In this document: positions 57,628 to 64,000 of the stretch, one piece after another
Layout: every line of letters starts with the position of its first letter
Numbering within the stretch: position 1 is the first letter of the stretch
Source of the DNA: Sphingomonas sp. Leaf22
GTDB taxonomy: Bacteria > Pseudomonadota > Alphaproteobacteria > Sphingomonadales > Sphingomonadaceae
Assembly: GCF_001421715.1 (NCBI RefSeq)
Contig: NZ_LMKP01000044.1
Span: 90,857 to 154,856 of the forward strand
Direction: 5' to 3'
Length of the DNA: 64,000 nucleotides
Made by a program: the position numbers and the translations under genes
Notes under the pieces: generated by a model
The model's input: the letters and a program-made list of their open reading frames with translations, nothing else
The model's database searches: none
Told to the model about the DNA's origin: nothing

Positions 57628-59003
57628 TGTCCCCGCGCGACAGCGATGGCCTCGCGGACCCGTTCGGGCGCGGTGCCGCCGAAGCTCTTGCGACTGGCCA
57701 CCGACGCATCGACGCTCAGCACGTCGAAGATGCCGGCATGGATACGGTCGTCGATGCCGGTCAGGTCATCGAGGGTGAGGCCGTCGAGCCGGCAGCCCTT
57801 GTCCTCGGCCAGCTTGACCGCGCGACCGGTGATATGATGCGCCTCGCGGAACGGCACCCCCGCTTCGCGCACCAGCCAGTCGGCAAGGTCGGTGGCGGTC
57901 GAAAAGCCGGTTTCGGCCGCCGCGCGCATCCGTTCGGGGCGGAAGGTCGCGCTTTCGATCATGCCGGTCATCGCCGCGATCGACAGCGCGAGCAGGTCGG
58001 TCGCCTCGAACACCGGCGGCTTGTCGTCCTGCATGTCCTTCGAATAGGCGAGCGGCAGGCCCTTCATCGTCACCATCAGCGACGTCATGCAGCCCATGAT
58101 CCGCCCGCTATGCCCGCGCACCAGTTCGGCGGCATCGGGGTTGCGCTTCTGCGGCATGATCGAGCTGCCGGTCGACCATTGGTCGCTCAACGACACGAAA
58201 CCGAACATCTGCGACGCCCAGATCACGAACTCCTCGGCGAGCCGCGAGAGGTGCAGCGAGCATTGCACGGCGGCGGTCAGATATTCGATCGCGAAGTCGC
58301 GGTCGCTGACCGAATCGAGCGAATTGACCGTGGGCCCGGCAAAGCCCAGCGCCTGCGCGGTCGCATGACGATCGAGCGGGAAGCCGGTGCCGGCCAACGC
58401 CGCCGATCCCAGCGGATTGTAGTTCAGCCGCGCCCGGCAATCGGCGAAGCGCCCGCGATCACGCGCGACCATGGTGTGGTATGCCATCAGGTGATGGCCG
58501 AGCGTCACCGGCTGCGCGACCTGAAGATGGGTGAAGCCGGGCATGACCGTCGCGGCATGTTCCTCGGCCCGCACCAGCAACGCCGCCTGCAACTGCCCCA
58601 GCGCCGCATCGACCGCGTCGATCGCGTCGCGGGTCCACAGGCGGAAGTCGGTCGCGACCTGATCGTTGCGCGACCGTGCGGTGTGCAGCCGCCCGGCGAC
58701 TGGCCCGATCTTCTCGGCCAGCCGCGCTTCGGTCAGCATATGGATGTCCTCGAGCGTCAGGTCGTCGGGGACGCCGTGCCCGGCATAGTCGGCGGCGACC
58801 GCATCCAGCCCGTCGAGGATCTTCGCGACGTCCGCCGCATCGACGATGCCCTGCGCGCCCAGCATCGTTGCGTGCGCTTTGGACCCGGCGATATCCTGTC
58901 GCCACATTCGCTTGTCGAAGGGGATAGAGGCGTTTATCTCACGCATCACCGCCGACGGGCCTTCGGCGAAGCGCCCGCCCCACATGCTGTTGGAGCTTCC
59001 CAT
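57624..59003 (-). CDS. argH: Argininosuccinate lyase
   Basis: A 459-residue cytoplasmic enzyme of arginine synthesis that splits argininosuccinate into arginine and fumarate. Family blocks are MWGGRFAEGPS at the start, TARSRNDQVATDFRLW (about 109-124), MPGFTHLQVAQPVTLGHHLM and the fumarase-superfamily signature GSSIMPQKRNPDAAELVRG (about 276-294). Two starts are possible: ATG 59003 (MGSSNSMWGG) overlaps the start codon of the divergent thioredoxin gene, while ATG 58985 leaves a 16-base gap. No other arginine gene is nearby. Confidence 0.96.
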   Translation of the reverse strand: MGSSNSMWGGRFAEGPSAVMREINASIPFDKRMWRQDIAGSKAHATMLGAQGIVDAADVAKILDGLDAVAADYAGHGVPDDLTLEDIHMLTEARLAEKIGPVAGRLHTARSRNDQVATDFRLWTRDAIDAVDAALGQLQAALLVRAEEHAATVMPGFTHLQVAQPVTLGHHLMAYHTMVARDRGRFADCRARLNYNPLGSAALAGTGFPLDRHATAQALGFAGPTVNSLDSVSDRDFAIEYLTAAVQCSLHLSRLAEEFVIWASQMFGFVSLSDQWSTGSSIMPQKRNPDAAELVRGHSGRIMGCMTSLMVTMKGLPLAYSKDMQDDKPPVFEATDLLALSIAAMTGMIESATFRPERMRAAAETGFSTATDLADWLVREAGVPFREAHHITGRAVKLAEDKGCRLDGLTLDDLTGIDDRIHAGIFDVLSVDASVASRKSFGGTAPERVREAIAVARGQ

Positions 59004-59592
59004 GCGCCCGGTAATCGCGCTTCTCCTTGGACTGAGCCTGTTCGTCGGCGCTTGCGATAAGCGAGCCGCCGCGCCGGAGCAAGCCGCTGTGACGGAGGAC
59101 GGCACCGTTCCCGACGTCGCCGCCCCCGCCAACACCGCCGCCCCCGAAGCCGCGGCGAAGGTCGACCGCAGCCACAAGGGCGAGGCCATGCCCGCCTACC
59201 AATTTCAGGACGGCGCGGGAAAGGCGGTGACGCTCGCCGATTTCCACGGCAAGCCGGCACTGGTCAATCTGTGGGCGACGTGGTGCGCGCCGTGCGTGCA
59301 TGAAATGCCGACGCTCGACGCGCTGGCCGCGCGGGAAAAGGCGGGGTTGCACGTCGTCACCGTCTCGCAGGATATGGAACCGGGCAAGGTCCAGCCGTTT
59401 CTGACCGAGCGTAAGCTGACGAATCTGGTCGCCTATCGCGACGCGGACCTCAAATTCTCGACCGGCATGGGCGTCAGCCTGCCGACGACGATCCTGTACG
59501 ATGCGTCGGGCAAGGAAGTGTGGCGGGTGACCGGCGGCATGGACTGGGCGGGAGCCGAGGCCGCGAAGCTGATAAGCGAGGCGAGCGCTTGA
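59002..59592 (+). CDS. TlpA-like thioredoxin-fold lipoprotein
   Basis: A 196-residue membrane-anchored disulfide oxidoreductase. A lipoprotein signal (LSLFVGAC, Cys18) is followed by an Ala/Pro linker and a thioredoxin domain from about residue 60 with the active site WATWCAPC (Cys95 and Cys98) and the cis-Pro loop VSLPTTILYD. Expected to reduce periplasmic disulfides, for instance in cytochrome c maturation. GGAG seven bases before ATG 59002 supports the start. It is immediately divergent from argH. Confidence 0.92.
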   Translation: MRPVIALLLGLSLFVGACDKRAAAPEQAAVTEDGTVPDVAAPANTAAPEAAAKVDRSHKGEAMPAYQFQDGAGKAVTLADFHGKPALVNLWATWCAPCVHEMPTLDALAAREKAGLHVVTVSQDMEPGKVQPFLTERKLTNLVAYRDADLKFSTGMGVSLPTTILYDASGKEVWRVTGGMDWAGAEAAKLISEASA

Positions 59593-59702
59593 AGCTCCTC
59601 CCTAGCAGGGAGGGGTTGGGGTGGGTTGGCCTGCGAGGGTAAGGACGCTTTCCGCAACGGGCCTACCCACCCCCGACCCCTCCCTTCCAGAGAGGGGAGA
59701 CC
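59593..59702. repeat. CTCCCT...AGGGAG dispersed repeat between convergent genes
   Basis: CTCCTCCCTAGCAGGGAGGG at the left and ACCCCTCCCTTCCAGAGAGG at the right flank GGGGTGGGTTGG and CCTACCCACCCCC arms. It is the inner part of the compound elements at 22553 and 31401, without their outer ends. It exactly fills the space between two convergent stop codons (59592 and 59705). Confidence 0.8.
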
Positions 59703-59704
59703 CA

Positions 59705-60040
59705 TTACCGGTCCGGTGCGCGTTCCGCAGGCGGCACCCCGGCCCCTTCCCCCGACGCATCGTCGTCGAAATTCTCGCCCTGCGCGCCGCCGCCGGCATT
59801 GGCACCGCTGCCATGCACCTCACCATTCGGACCGATCGAGGCGCGGCGACCGGCATCGGGCGGGATTTCGCGGCCGTCCGGTGCCGGAGCGACGCTGGAG
59901 GCACGCGCTTCGACCGCGGCCTGCTGCGCCTGCCGCTCGGGCGAATATTCCTGGCCCGAATGGCCGGTCGGATTGTCGAACGCGTTGCGCGGCGCGGTCC
60001 GTTCGGGATCGACCTTCGGATGTTCAGGGGTGTCGGCCAT
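59705..60040 (-). CDS. Small acidic disordered protein, function unknown
   Basis: A 111-residue polar protein (MADTPEHPKVDPERTAP) rich in Glu, Gln, Pro and Gly, without hydrophobic segments; probably largely disordered and cytoplasmic. AAGGAGAATAGCC precedes ATG 60040. No family recognised. It follows the next gene on the minus strand by 34 bases and may share its transcript. Confidence 0.72.
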   Translation of the reverse strand: MADTPEHPKVDPERTAPRNAFDNPTGHSGQEYSPERQAQQAAVEARASSVAPAPDGREIPPDAGRRASIGPNGEVHGSGANAGGGAQGENFDDDASGEGAGVPPAERAPDR

Positions 60041-60074
60041 GGCTATTCTCCTTGGCCGACATAACCGCTTCACA

Positions 60075-60410
60075 TCAGGCGGCGTTCCCCGGCGTGGCGC
60101 GCGGTTCGAACCGGTCGCGCAACCGCAGGCCGATGAACAGCATCGTCGGCCAGAACATGGTGTTGAGAATGTCGAGCGACGTATCCTCCCAGCGCCACGA
60201 CCCCCAGAAAATGCGGTCGAGCACTTCGTTGCCCAGTTCGGCCAGCGCCACCACCGCCAGCGGCACCGGCGTCGACAGGCGATAGCCGGTGACGATGCGC
60301 GTGATCAGCAGCACCGCCATGCCGGCATGCACGTGGAGCAGGCTGTCGGCCATGCCGGTGCCGTCGCCGATCGCCTGAATCAACCGTGCGTAGAGTGCTG
60401 GAATATCCAT
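60075..60410 (-). CDS. Small inner-membrane protein
   Basis: A 111-residue protein with three hydrophobic segments (about 17-40, 48-62, 80-98). LLHVHAGMAVLLITRIVTG, VVALAELGNEVLDRIFWGSW and DTSLDILNTMFWPTML are probably conserved; the pattern is reminiscent of VanZ-like or DUF membrane proteins of sphingomonads. No firm function. Confidence 0.75.
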   Translation of the reverse strand: MDIPALYARLIQAIGDGTGMADSLLHVHAGMAVLLITRIVTGYRLSTPVPLAVVALAELGNEVLDRIFWGSWRWEDTSLDILNTMFWPTMLFIGLRLRDRFEPRATPGNAA

Positions 60411-60455
60411 CGCCGCCCGATGGGCCAGCTTCGCCGGAGTCTCAAGCGGTTTGCG

Positions 60456-61658
60456 TCAATCGCGGTTGAGGCGCACGGTAACCTGCGGGTCGAGGACCGA
60501 CATGATGAAATATGCCCCGGCCTGTTTCACCCGCGCCCACCAGCCCGAACGTTCGCGGTGCAACTGGCGGGTGACGCGCCGCGAATCGGCGACCTCGCGA
60601 TCCATATAGGCGCGCAGATGTGCCGCGAACGCCGCATCCTCGACGCGCAGCATCAGCTCCATGTTCAGGAACATCGATCGCATGTCGAAATTGGCCGACC
60701 CGATATGTACCGCATCGTCGGCGAGGAAGAGTTTGGTGTGCAGCTTGGTCGGCTGATATTCGTACAGCTCGATCCGGTGGCGCAGCAGGTTGCGATAGGT
60801 GAAGCGCGCCGCGAGCAGGGCGATGGCATGGTCGGTCTTGGCGGGTACGACGATCCGTAGCCGGGTCCGCTTCGCCGCCTTGTCCAGCCGCCGCATCATC
60901 AACGGGCCGGGCGCGAAATAGGCGGCGATCATGTCGATGCGCTCGCTGGTGCGGATCTCGTGCTTCACCGTCCGCGCCCATGGCGACAGCCGTCGCGACG
61001 GACCACCGAGCAGCCAGCGGACCGGGCCGCTGTCCTCGCTCCATTCCCGCAACATCCGCGACAATTTGCGTAAGGGAGCACCGGGCAGCGCGATCGATGC
61101 CTTCAACGCATCGAAATAACCCGCCAGCCGCCCCGCCGCCGGCCCTTCGACCAGCAGGCCCAGATCGCGCCACGCCTGTTGCTCGACGGTACCGAAATAG
61201 GCGTCCTCGACATTGAAGCCGCCGACGATCACCCGTAGGTCGTCGGCCAGCGCCAGCTTCTGATGATTGCGCAACAGATAGCGCCGTCCGATCCGCGGCA
61301 CGAACACGCAGACATCACCGCCCGCCTCGCGCAACGGCCCGAAAAAGCCGCGGCTCGCCGCCGCCTCCGCACCCAGCCCGTCGACGATCAGCGCGACGCG
61401 AACCCCGCGCCGGGCCGCCGCGACCAATGCATCGCGGACGCGGGTGCCGGCGGCATCCTCTTCCCAGATGTAGAACAGGATGCGCAGCGACCGGCGCGCA
61501 CCCGCGATCAACGCCAGCAACGCATCGAGCCGCGCAGGGCCTTCGGTCAGCAGCGTCAGCCGATTCCCAGCCACGGTAAAAACAGGTTCGTCCGTGCCGT
61601 TCATGCGCTCGCCCATCCGTTGCCCCGTCGTAACGGCCGGGACCTTGGCGAGTTTCAT
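60456..61658 (-). CDS. Phospholipase D superfamily protein (cardiolipin synthase-like)
   Basis: A 400-residue phosphatidyltransferase. Two HKD motifs are present: HQKLALAD at 132-139 followed by GGFN, and HTKLFLADD in the C-terminal half followed by GSANFDMRS. No N-terminal membrane helices are seen, so it is the ClsB/YbhO-like soluble or peripheral type. Would make cardiolipin from phosphatidylglycerol, or use other lipid headgroups. ATG 61658 has GGAAG upstream; ATG 61604 is an alternative that keeps the whole domain. Confidence 0.9.
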   Translation of the reverse strand: MKLAKVPAVTTGQRMGERMNGTDEPVFTVAGNRLTLLTEGPARLDALLALIAGARRSLRILFYIWEEDAAGTRVRDALVAAARRGVRVALIVDGLGAEAAASRGFFGPLREAGGDVCVFVPRIGRRYLLRNHQKLALADDLRVIVGGFNVEDAYFGTVEQQAWRDLGLLVEGPAAGRLAGYFDALKASIALPGAPLRKLSRMLREWSEDSGPVRWLLGGPSRRLSPWARTVKHEIRTSERIDMIAAYFAPGPLMMRRLDKAAKRTRLRIVVPAKTDHAIALLAARFTYRNLLRHRIELYEYQPTKLHTKLFLADDAVHIGSANFDMRSMFLNMELMLRVEDAAFAAHLRAYMDREVADSRRVTRQLHRERSGWWARVKQAGAYFIMSVLDPQVTVRLNRD

Positions 61659-61729
61659 TGACTTCCGACCGGGCGACGCGTAGGCAGCACGCTTTCCGAT
61701 ACCCTCCGTTCTTGCAAGGAAGGCGTTTC

Positions 61730-62074
61730 ATGGCGCGCGTCACCGTCGAGGATTGCGTCGACAAGATCCCCAACCGTTTCGACCTGGTGTTGATGGCCGC
61801 TCAGCGCGCCCGCCAGATTTCGGGCGGTGCCGAACTGACCCTCGATCGCGACCGCGACAAGAATCCGGTCGTGGCGCTGCGCGAGATCGCCGAGGAGAAT
61901 ATCACTCCCGACCATCTGCGCGAGTCGGTCATCACGTCGATGCAGAAGGTGCAGATCGACGACGAGGAAGCGCCGGACGAACTGGGTTCGCTGGCCGCGT
62001 CGGCCGAGGCACTGCGCCTCACCGCCGCCGCCCCGCCGCGCAACCAGAATGTCGGCGGCGATTACGACGGCTGA
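61730..62074 (+). CDS. rpoZ: DNA-directed RNA polymerase subunit omega
   Basis: The 114-residue omega subunit, which chaperones beta' and takes part in ppGpp binding. MARVTVEDCVDKIPNRFDLVLMAAQRARQI and NPVVALREIAEENI are textbook omega helices. AAGGAAGG precedes ATG 61730. The acidic Ala-rich tail is normal for alphaproteobacteria. In many relatives a RelA/SpoT gene follows; here it does not. Confidence 0.97.
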   Translation: MARVTVEDCVDKIPNRFDLVLMAAQRARQISGGAELTLDRDRDKNPVVALREIAEENITPDHLRESVITSMQKVQIDDEEAPDELGSLAASAEALRLTAAAPPRNQNVGGDYDG

Positions 62075-62095
62075 GGCCAGCGGATCGATGCGATA

Positions 62096-62132
62096 AAAAG
62101 GGGCGGTCCTGCGGGGCCGCCTTTTTCGTTTT
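62096..62132 (+). terminator. Rho-independent terminator of rpoZ
   Basis: GGGCGGTCC pairs with GGGGCCGCC (one G-T pair, one bulge) around a short loop; an A-run precedes it and CTTTTTCGTTTT follows. It lies 22 bases after the rpoZ stop codon. Confidence 0.85.
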
Positions 62133-62213
62133 GGGGTGGTTCCGAGCGCAGGCGACGACGGTTGCGCAACGCATGGCAACCGGGCGAGGACAGGGCATGT
62201 TCGCCTCCCCTCC

Positions 62214-62314
62214 CTGACAAGGGAGGGGTCGGGGGTGGGTAGGCCGGTTGTCGGGAGCCTACCCTTCCTCGCGGGCCCACCCACCCCCAGCCCCTCCCTT
62301 GTCAGGGAGGGGAG
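62214..62314. repeat. CTCCCCTCCCTGACAAGGG dispersed repeat
   Basis: CTCCCCTCCCTGACAAGGGA at the left and its complement at the right flank GGGGTGGGTAGGCC and GGGCCCACCCACCCC arms. This is the inner palindrome of the compound elements, here without the GATCGACATTCAG ends. It lies between rpoZ (plus) and the HxlR gene (minus), which are convergent. Confidence 0.82.
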
Positions 62315-62344
62315 TTCCGGTCGTGTCGATCGCGCTGGCGCGCA

Positions 62345-62725
62345 TCAAGTCCGCCGCGCACCCGGTCGACTACCGAGCGCATCCAACGCGTCGGCATTGC
62401 GCCGCCCCCAGTCATAGAGCAACGTCACCGGCTCGACGAACCGACAACCTAGCTCCGTCAGCCGATATTCCACCGCCGGCGGCATCACCGCCTGCACCTC
62501 GCGCTCGATCAGGCCGATCGCCTCCATCTCCCGCAGCGTCTGGGTCAGCATCTTCTTGGAAATGCCCGGCAGGCTGCGCAGCAGCACGCCGGTCCGTGCC
62601 GCCCCGCCATGACGAGTGTGCAGCGTATGCAGCACCATGCTGGTCCATTTGGTTGCGAACAGCGACAGGACGCGGCGCGGCGCGCAATCCTCACGCCATT
62701 CGATTTCGTCCGATCCGGGCTGCAT
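62345..62725 (-). CDS. HxlR family winged-helix regulator
   Basis: A 126-residue regulator. The HxlR core is clear: RVLSLFATKWTSMVLHTL, LRSLPGISKKMLTQTLREME (recognition helix region), AIGLIEREV, PPAVEYRLTELG and the C-terminal LYDWGRRN. HxlR proteins are usually redox- or electrophile-responsive repressors of the divergent gene; here that is an SDR reductase 103 bases away. One Cys near the N terminus (DCAPRR) is placed like the sensing Cys of related YodB/HypR proteins. Confidence 0.92.
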   Translation of the reverse strand: MQPGSDEIEWREDCAPRRVLSLFATKWTSMVLHTLHTRHGGAARTGVLLRSLPGISKKMLTQTLREMEAIGLIEREVQAVMPPAVEYRLTELGCRFVEPVTLLYDWGRRNADALDALGSRPGARRT

Positions 62726-62828
62726 GACTGGGTACCTTCTGGTGCCTGGGGGCGGTTCCGGTGCCGTCTTCAACCCCGGTGCGATCGTGCCTAGCTGTCT
62801 GTCTTCGTTCGGCAAAGAAAGTTTGGAT

Positions 62829-63890
62829 ATGACGAAGACAGCTTTGGTGGTGGGTGCCAGCGGGATCGTCGGCAGCGCGACCGCGACGCTGCTGAACGCA
62901 CAAGGCTGGGCAGTACACGGGCTTGCGCGCCGCCCGGTCGAACGGGACGACGTCCGCCCGGTCGCGGCCGACCTGACCGATCCGGCGTCGACGCGCGCGG
63001 CACTGGCCGATCTGCGCCCCGATACGGTGTTCATCACCACCTGGGCGCGACAGGACAGCGAGGCGAAGAATATCAGCGTCAACGGCGCGATGGTCCGCAA
63101 CCTGCTTGACGCCCTGCCCGCCAGCGACGCCCCGCGCCATGTCGCGCTGGTCACCGGCCTGAAGCACTATCTGGGGCCGTTCGAGGCCTATGGGCAGGGC
63201 AAGCTGCCGCAGACGCCGTTCCGCGAGGATCAACCGCGTCTCGACATCGCCAATTTCTATTATGCGCAGGAGGACGAGCTGTTCGCCGCCGCCGAGCGCG
63301 ACGGCTTTACGTGGAGCGTCCACCGTCCGCACACCGTGATCGGCAAGGCGGTCGGCAATGCGATGAACATGGGCACCACGCTGGCCGTCCATGCGACGCT
63401 GTGCCGGGACGCGGGACGGCCGTTCGTCTTCCCCGGATCGGCGGCGCAGTGGCAGGGGCTGACCGACATGACCGACGCCGGGCTGCTCGCCGAACATCTG
63501 CTGTGGACGGCGCAGACCGACGCGGCGCACGATCAGGCGTTCAACGTCGTCAATGGCGACGTGTTTCGCTGGCAATGGATGTGGGCGCGCATCGCCGACT
63601 GGTTCGGGGTCGAGGCCGCACCGTTCGACGGGACAGTTCGCCCGCTGGCCGAGCAAATGGCCGACGATGCGTCGCGCTGGGCAGCGATCGCCGAGCGCTA
63701 TGGCTTGGCCGAAGCCGATCTGAACCGGCTGGCCTCGCCATGGCATACCGACGCCGACCTCGGTCGCCCGATCGAGGTGGTCGCCGACATGTCGAAAAGC
63801 CGGCGGCTGGGCTTCACCGGCTATCGCGCGACCGACGACGCGTTCTTTGCGTTATTCGAACGGCTGCGCGCCGACCGGATCATTCCGTAA
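62829..63890 (+). CDS. SDR-family NAD(P)-dependent reductase (PRISE/5-beta-reductase-like)
   Basis: A 353-residue atypical short-chain dehydrogenase. The nucleotide site GASGIVGS is at residues 9-16, followed by RRPVERDDV. VALVTGLKHYLGPFE and the FYYAQED segment with the catalytic Tyr match the PRISE (progesterone 5-beta-reductase/iridoid synthase) group. WSVHRPHTVIG follows. It reduces enones with NADPH; the natural substrate is unknown. The divergent HxlR gene suggests induction by an electrophile. Its last 11 bases overlap the next gene on the other strand. Confidence 0.9.
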   Translation: MTKTALVVGASGIVGSATATLLNAQGWAVHGLARRPVERDDVRPVAADLTDPASTRAALADLRPDTVFITTWARQDSEAKNISVNGAMVRNLLDALPASDAPRHVALVTGLKHYLGPFEAYGQGKLPQTPFREDQPRLDIANFYYAQEDELFAAAERDGFTWSVHRPHTVIGKAVGNAMNMGTTLAVHATLCRDAGRPFVFPGSAAQWQGLTDMTDAGLLAEHLLWTAQTDAAHDQAFNVVNGDVFRWQWMWARIADWFGVEAAPFDGTVRPLAEQMADDASRWAAIAERYGLAEADLNRLASPWHTDADLGRPIEVVADMSKSRRLGFTGYRATDDAFFALFERLRADRIIP

Positions 63891-64000
63891 GCGCGTCCGG
63901 GGACGGTTCGTCCGTCCCCGCCCCGGCCTCTGCCGGAACGTCGCGGCGGCCCTTGAAGTTCGTCGCGATGACATACCATTCGGACGAATCCTTGCGGCTC
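63880..64000 (-). CDS. 3' end of a gene, probably 23S rRNA methyltransferase RlmE
   Basis: The minus strand is open from the window edge to TGA 63882-63880. The visible 39 residues are SRKDSSEWYVIATNFKGR followed by an acidic Ala/Gly/Pro tail. SR-x-x-SSE-x-Y-x-x-A-x-x-F/G is how RlmE (FtsJ, 2'-O-methyltransferase of U2552) ends in related bacteria. Only the C terminus is present, so the name is tentative. It converges on and overlaps the SDR gene by 11 bases. Confidence 0.55.
   Translation of the reverse strand, partial: SRKDSSEWYVIATNFKGRRDVPAEAGAGTDEPSPDALTE

Overview
The window is GC-rich (roughly two-thirds G+C by eye) chromosomal DNA from an alphaproteobacterium, most likely Sphingomonas or a close relative in the Sphingomonadaceae. 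This rests on family recognition (RpoB/RpoC/RpoZ, LepA, YraN, HxlR, paired M16 proteases, formate/nitrite-type channel), on Tat-dependent sugar hydrolases, and on many short palindromic dispersed repeats. It is not phage, plasmid or CRISPR DNA. No transposase or integrase was seen.

Layout. 1-6.0 kb: a sugar-degradation locus with the end of an unidentified gene, a GH29 alpha-L-fucosidase, a GH2 beta-galactosidase-type enzyme and a CutC-family protein. 6.3-7.4 kb: rplJ-rplL, closed by a strong terminator. 7.5-13.5 kb: genes inserted between rplL and rpoB (TonB-type domain protein, an M16 protease pair, XRE regulator plus DUF2975 membrane protein, a Pro/Thr-rich membrane protein). 13.6-22.4 kb: rpoB-rpoC with their own promoter and terminator. 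22.8-31.3 kb: DUF5694 protein, FNT channel, a tiny 18-codon reading frame with an extreme ribosome binding site, two related lipoproteins, uvrB, an M20 amidohydrolase and glutaminase. 31.6-40.5 kb: the main type II secretion (T2SS) locus, gspF-E-M-L divergent from gspG-H-I-C-D. 41-45.8 kb: a Tat-exported PhoX-type phosphatase, an orphan trio resembling pilus/T2SS inner-membrane platform proteins (PilN/PilO/PilP-like), and a doubly frameshifted pseudogene. 45.9-48 kb: molybdate transport modABC. 48-53.3 kb: phasin with a probable general-stress (EcfG) promoter, a 37-aa membrane peptide, lepA, tRNA-Pro(CGG), a PHB-depolymerase-type esterase and yraN. 54.2-57.4 kb: second T2SS block: a substrate-binding-fold protein, gspJ, gspK and divergent gspN. 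57.4-64 kb: lptM-like lipoprotein, argH, a TlpA-like thioredoxin, small hypothetical genes, a phospholipase D/cardiolipin synthase, rpoZ, an HxlR regulator divergent from an SDR reductase, and the end of a probable rlmE.

How it works together. A nearly complete T2SS (C, D, E, F, G, H, I, J, K, L, M, N; no prepilin peptidase GspO seen) lies near exported enzymes that are plausible cargo (PhoX, possibly the hydrolases). Phasin and the esterase suggest polyhydroxyalkanoate metabolism, although no phaC synthase is present. Three core RNA polymerase subunits (beta, beta-prime, omega) are encoded here.

Most unusual features: several dispersed-repeat families are embedded in operons, so that one repeat supplies the gspH start, another sits inside gspI, and another carries the gspF stop. 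Three divergent gene pairs have overlapping or touching starts. A two-copy element carries a conserved 22-bp core. An 18-codon reading frame is preceded by a full complement of the 16S rRNA tail. All identifications come from reading the sequence; no database search was run.
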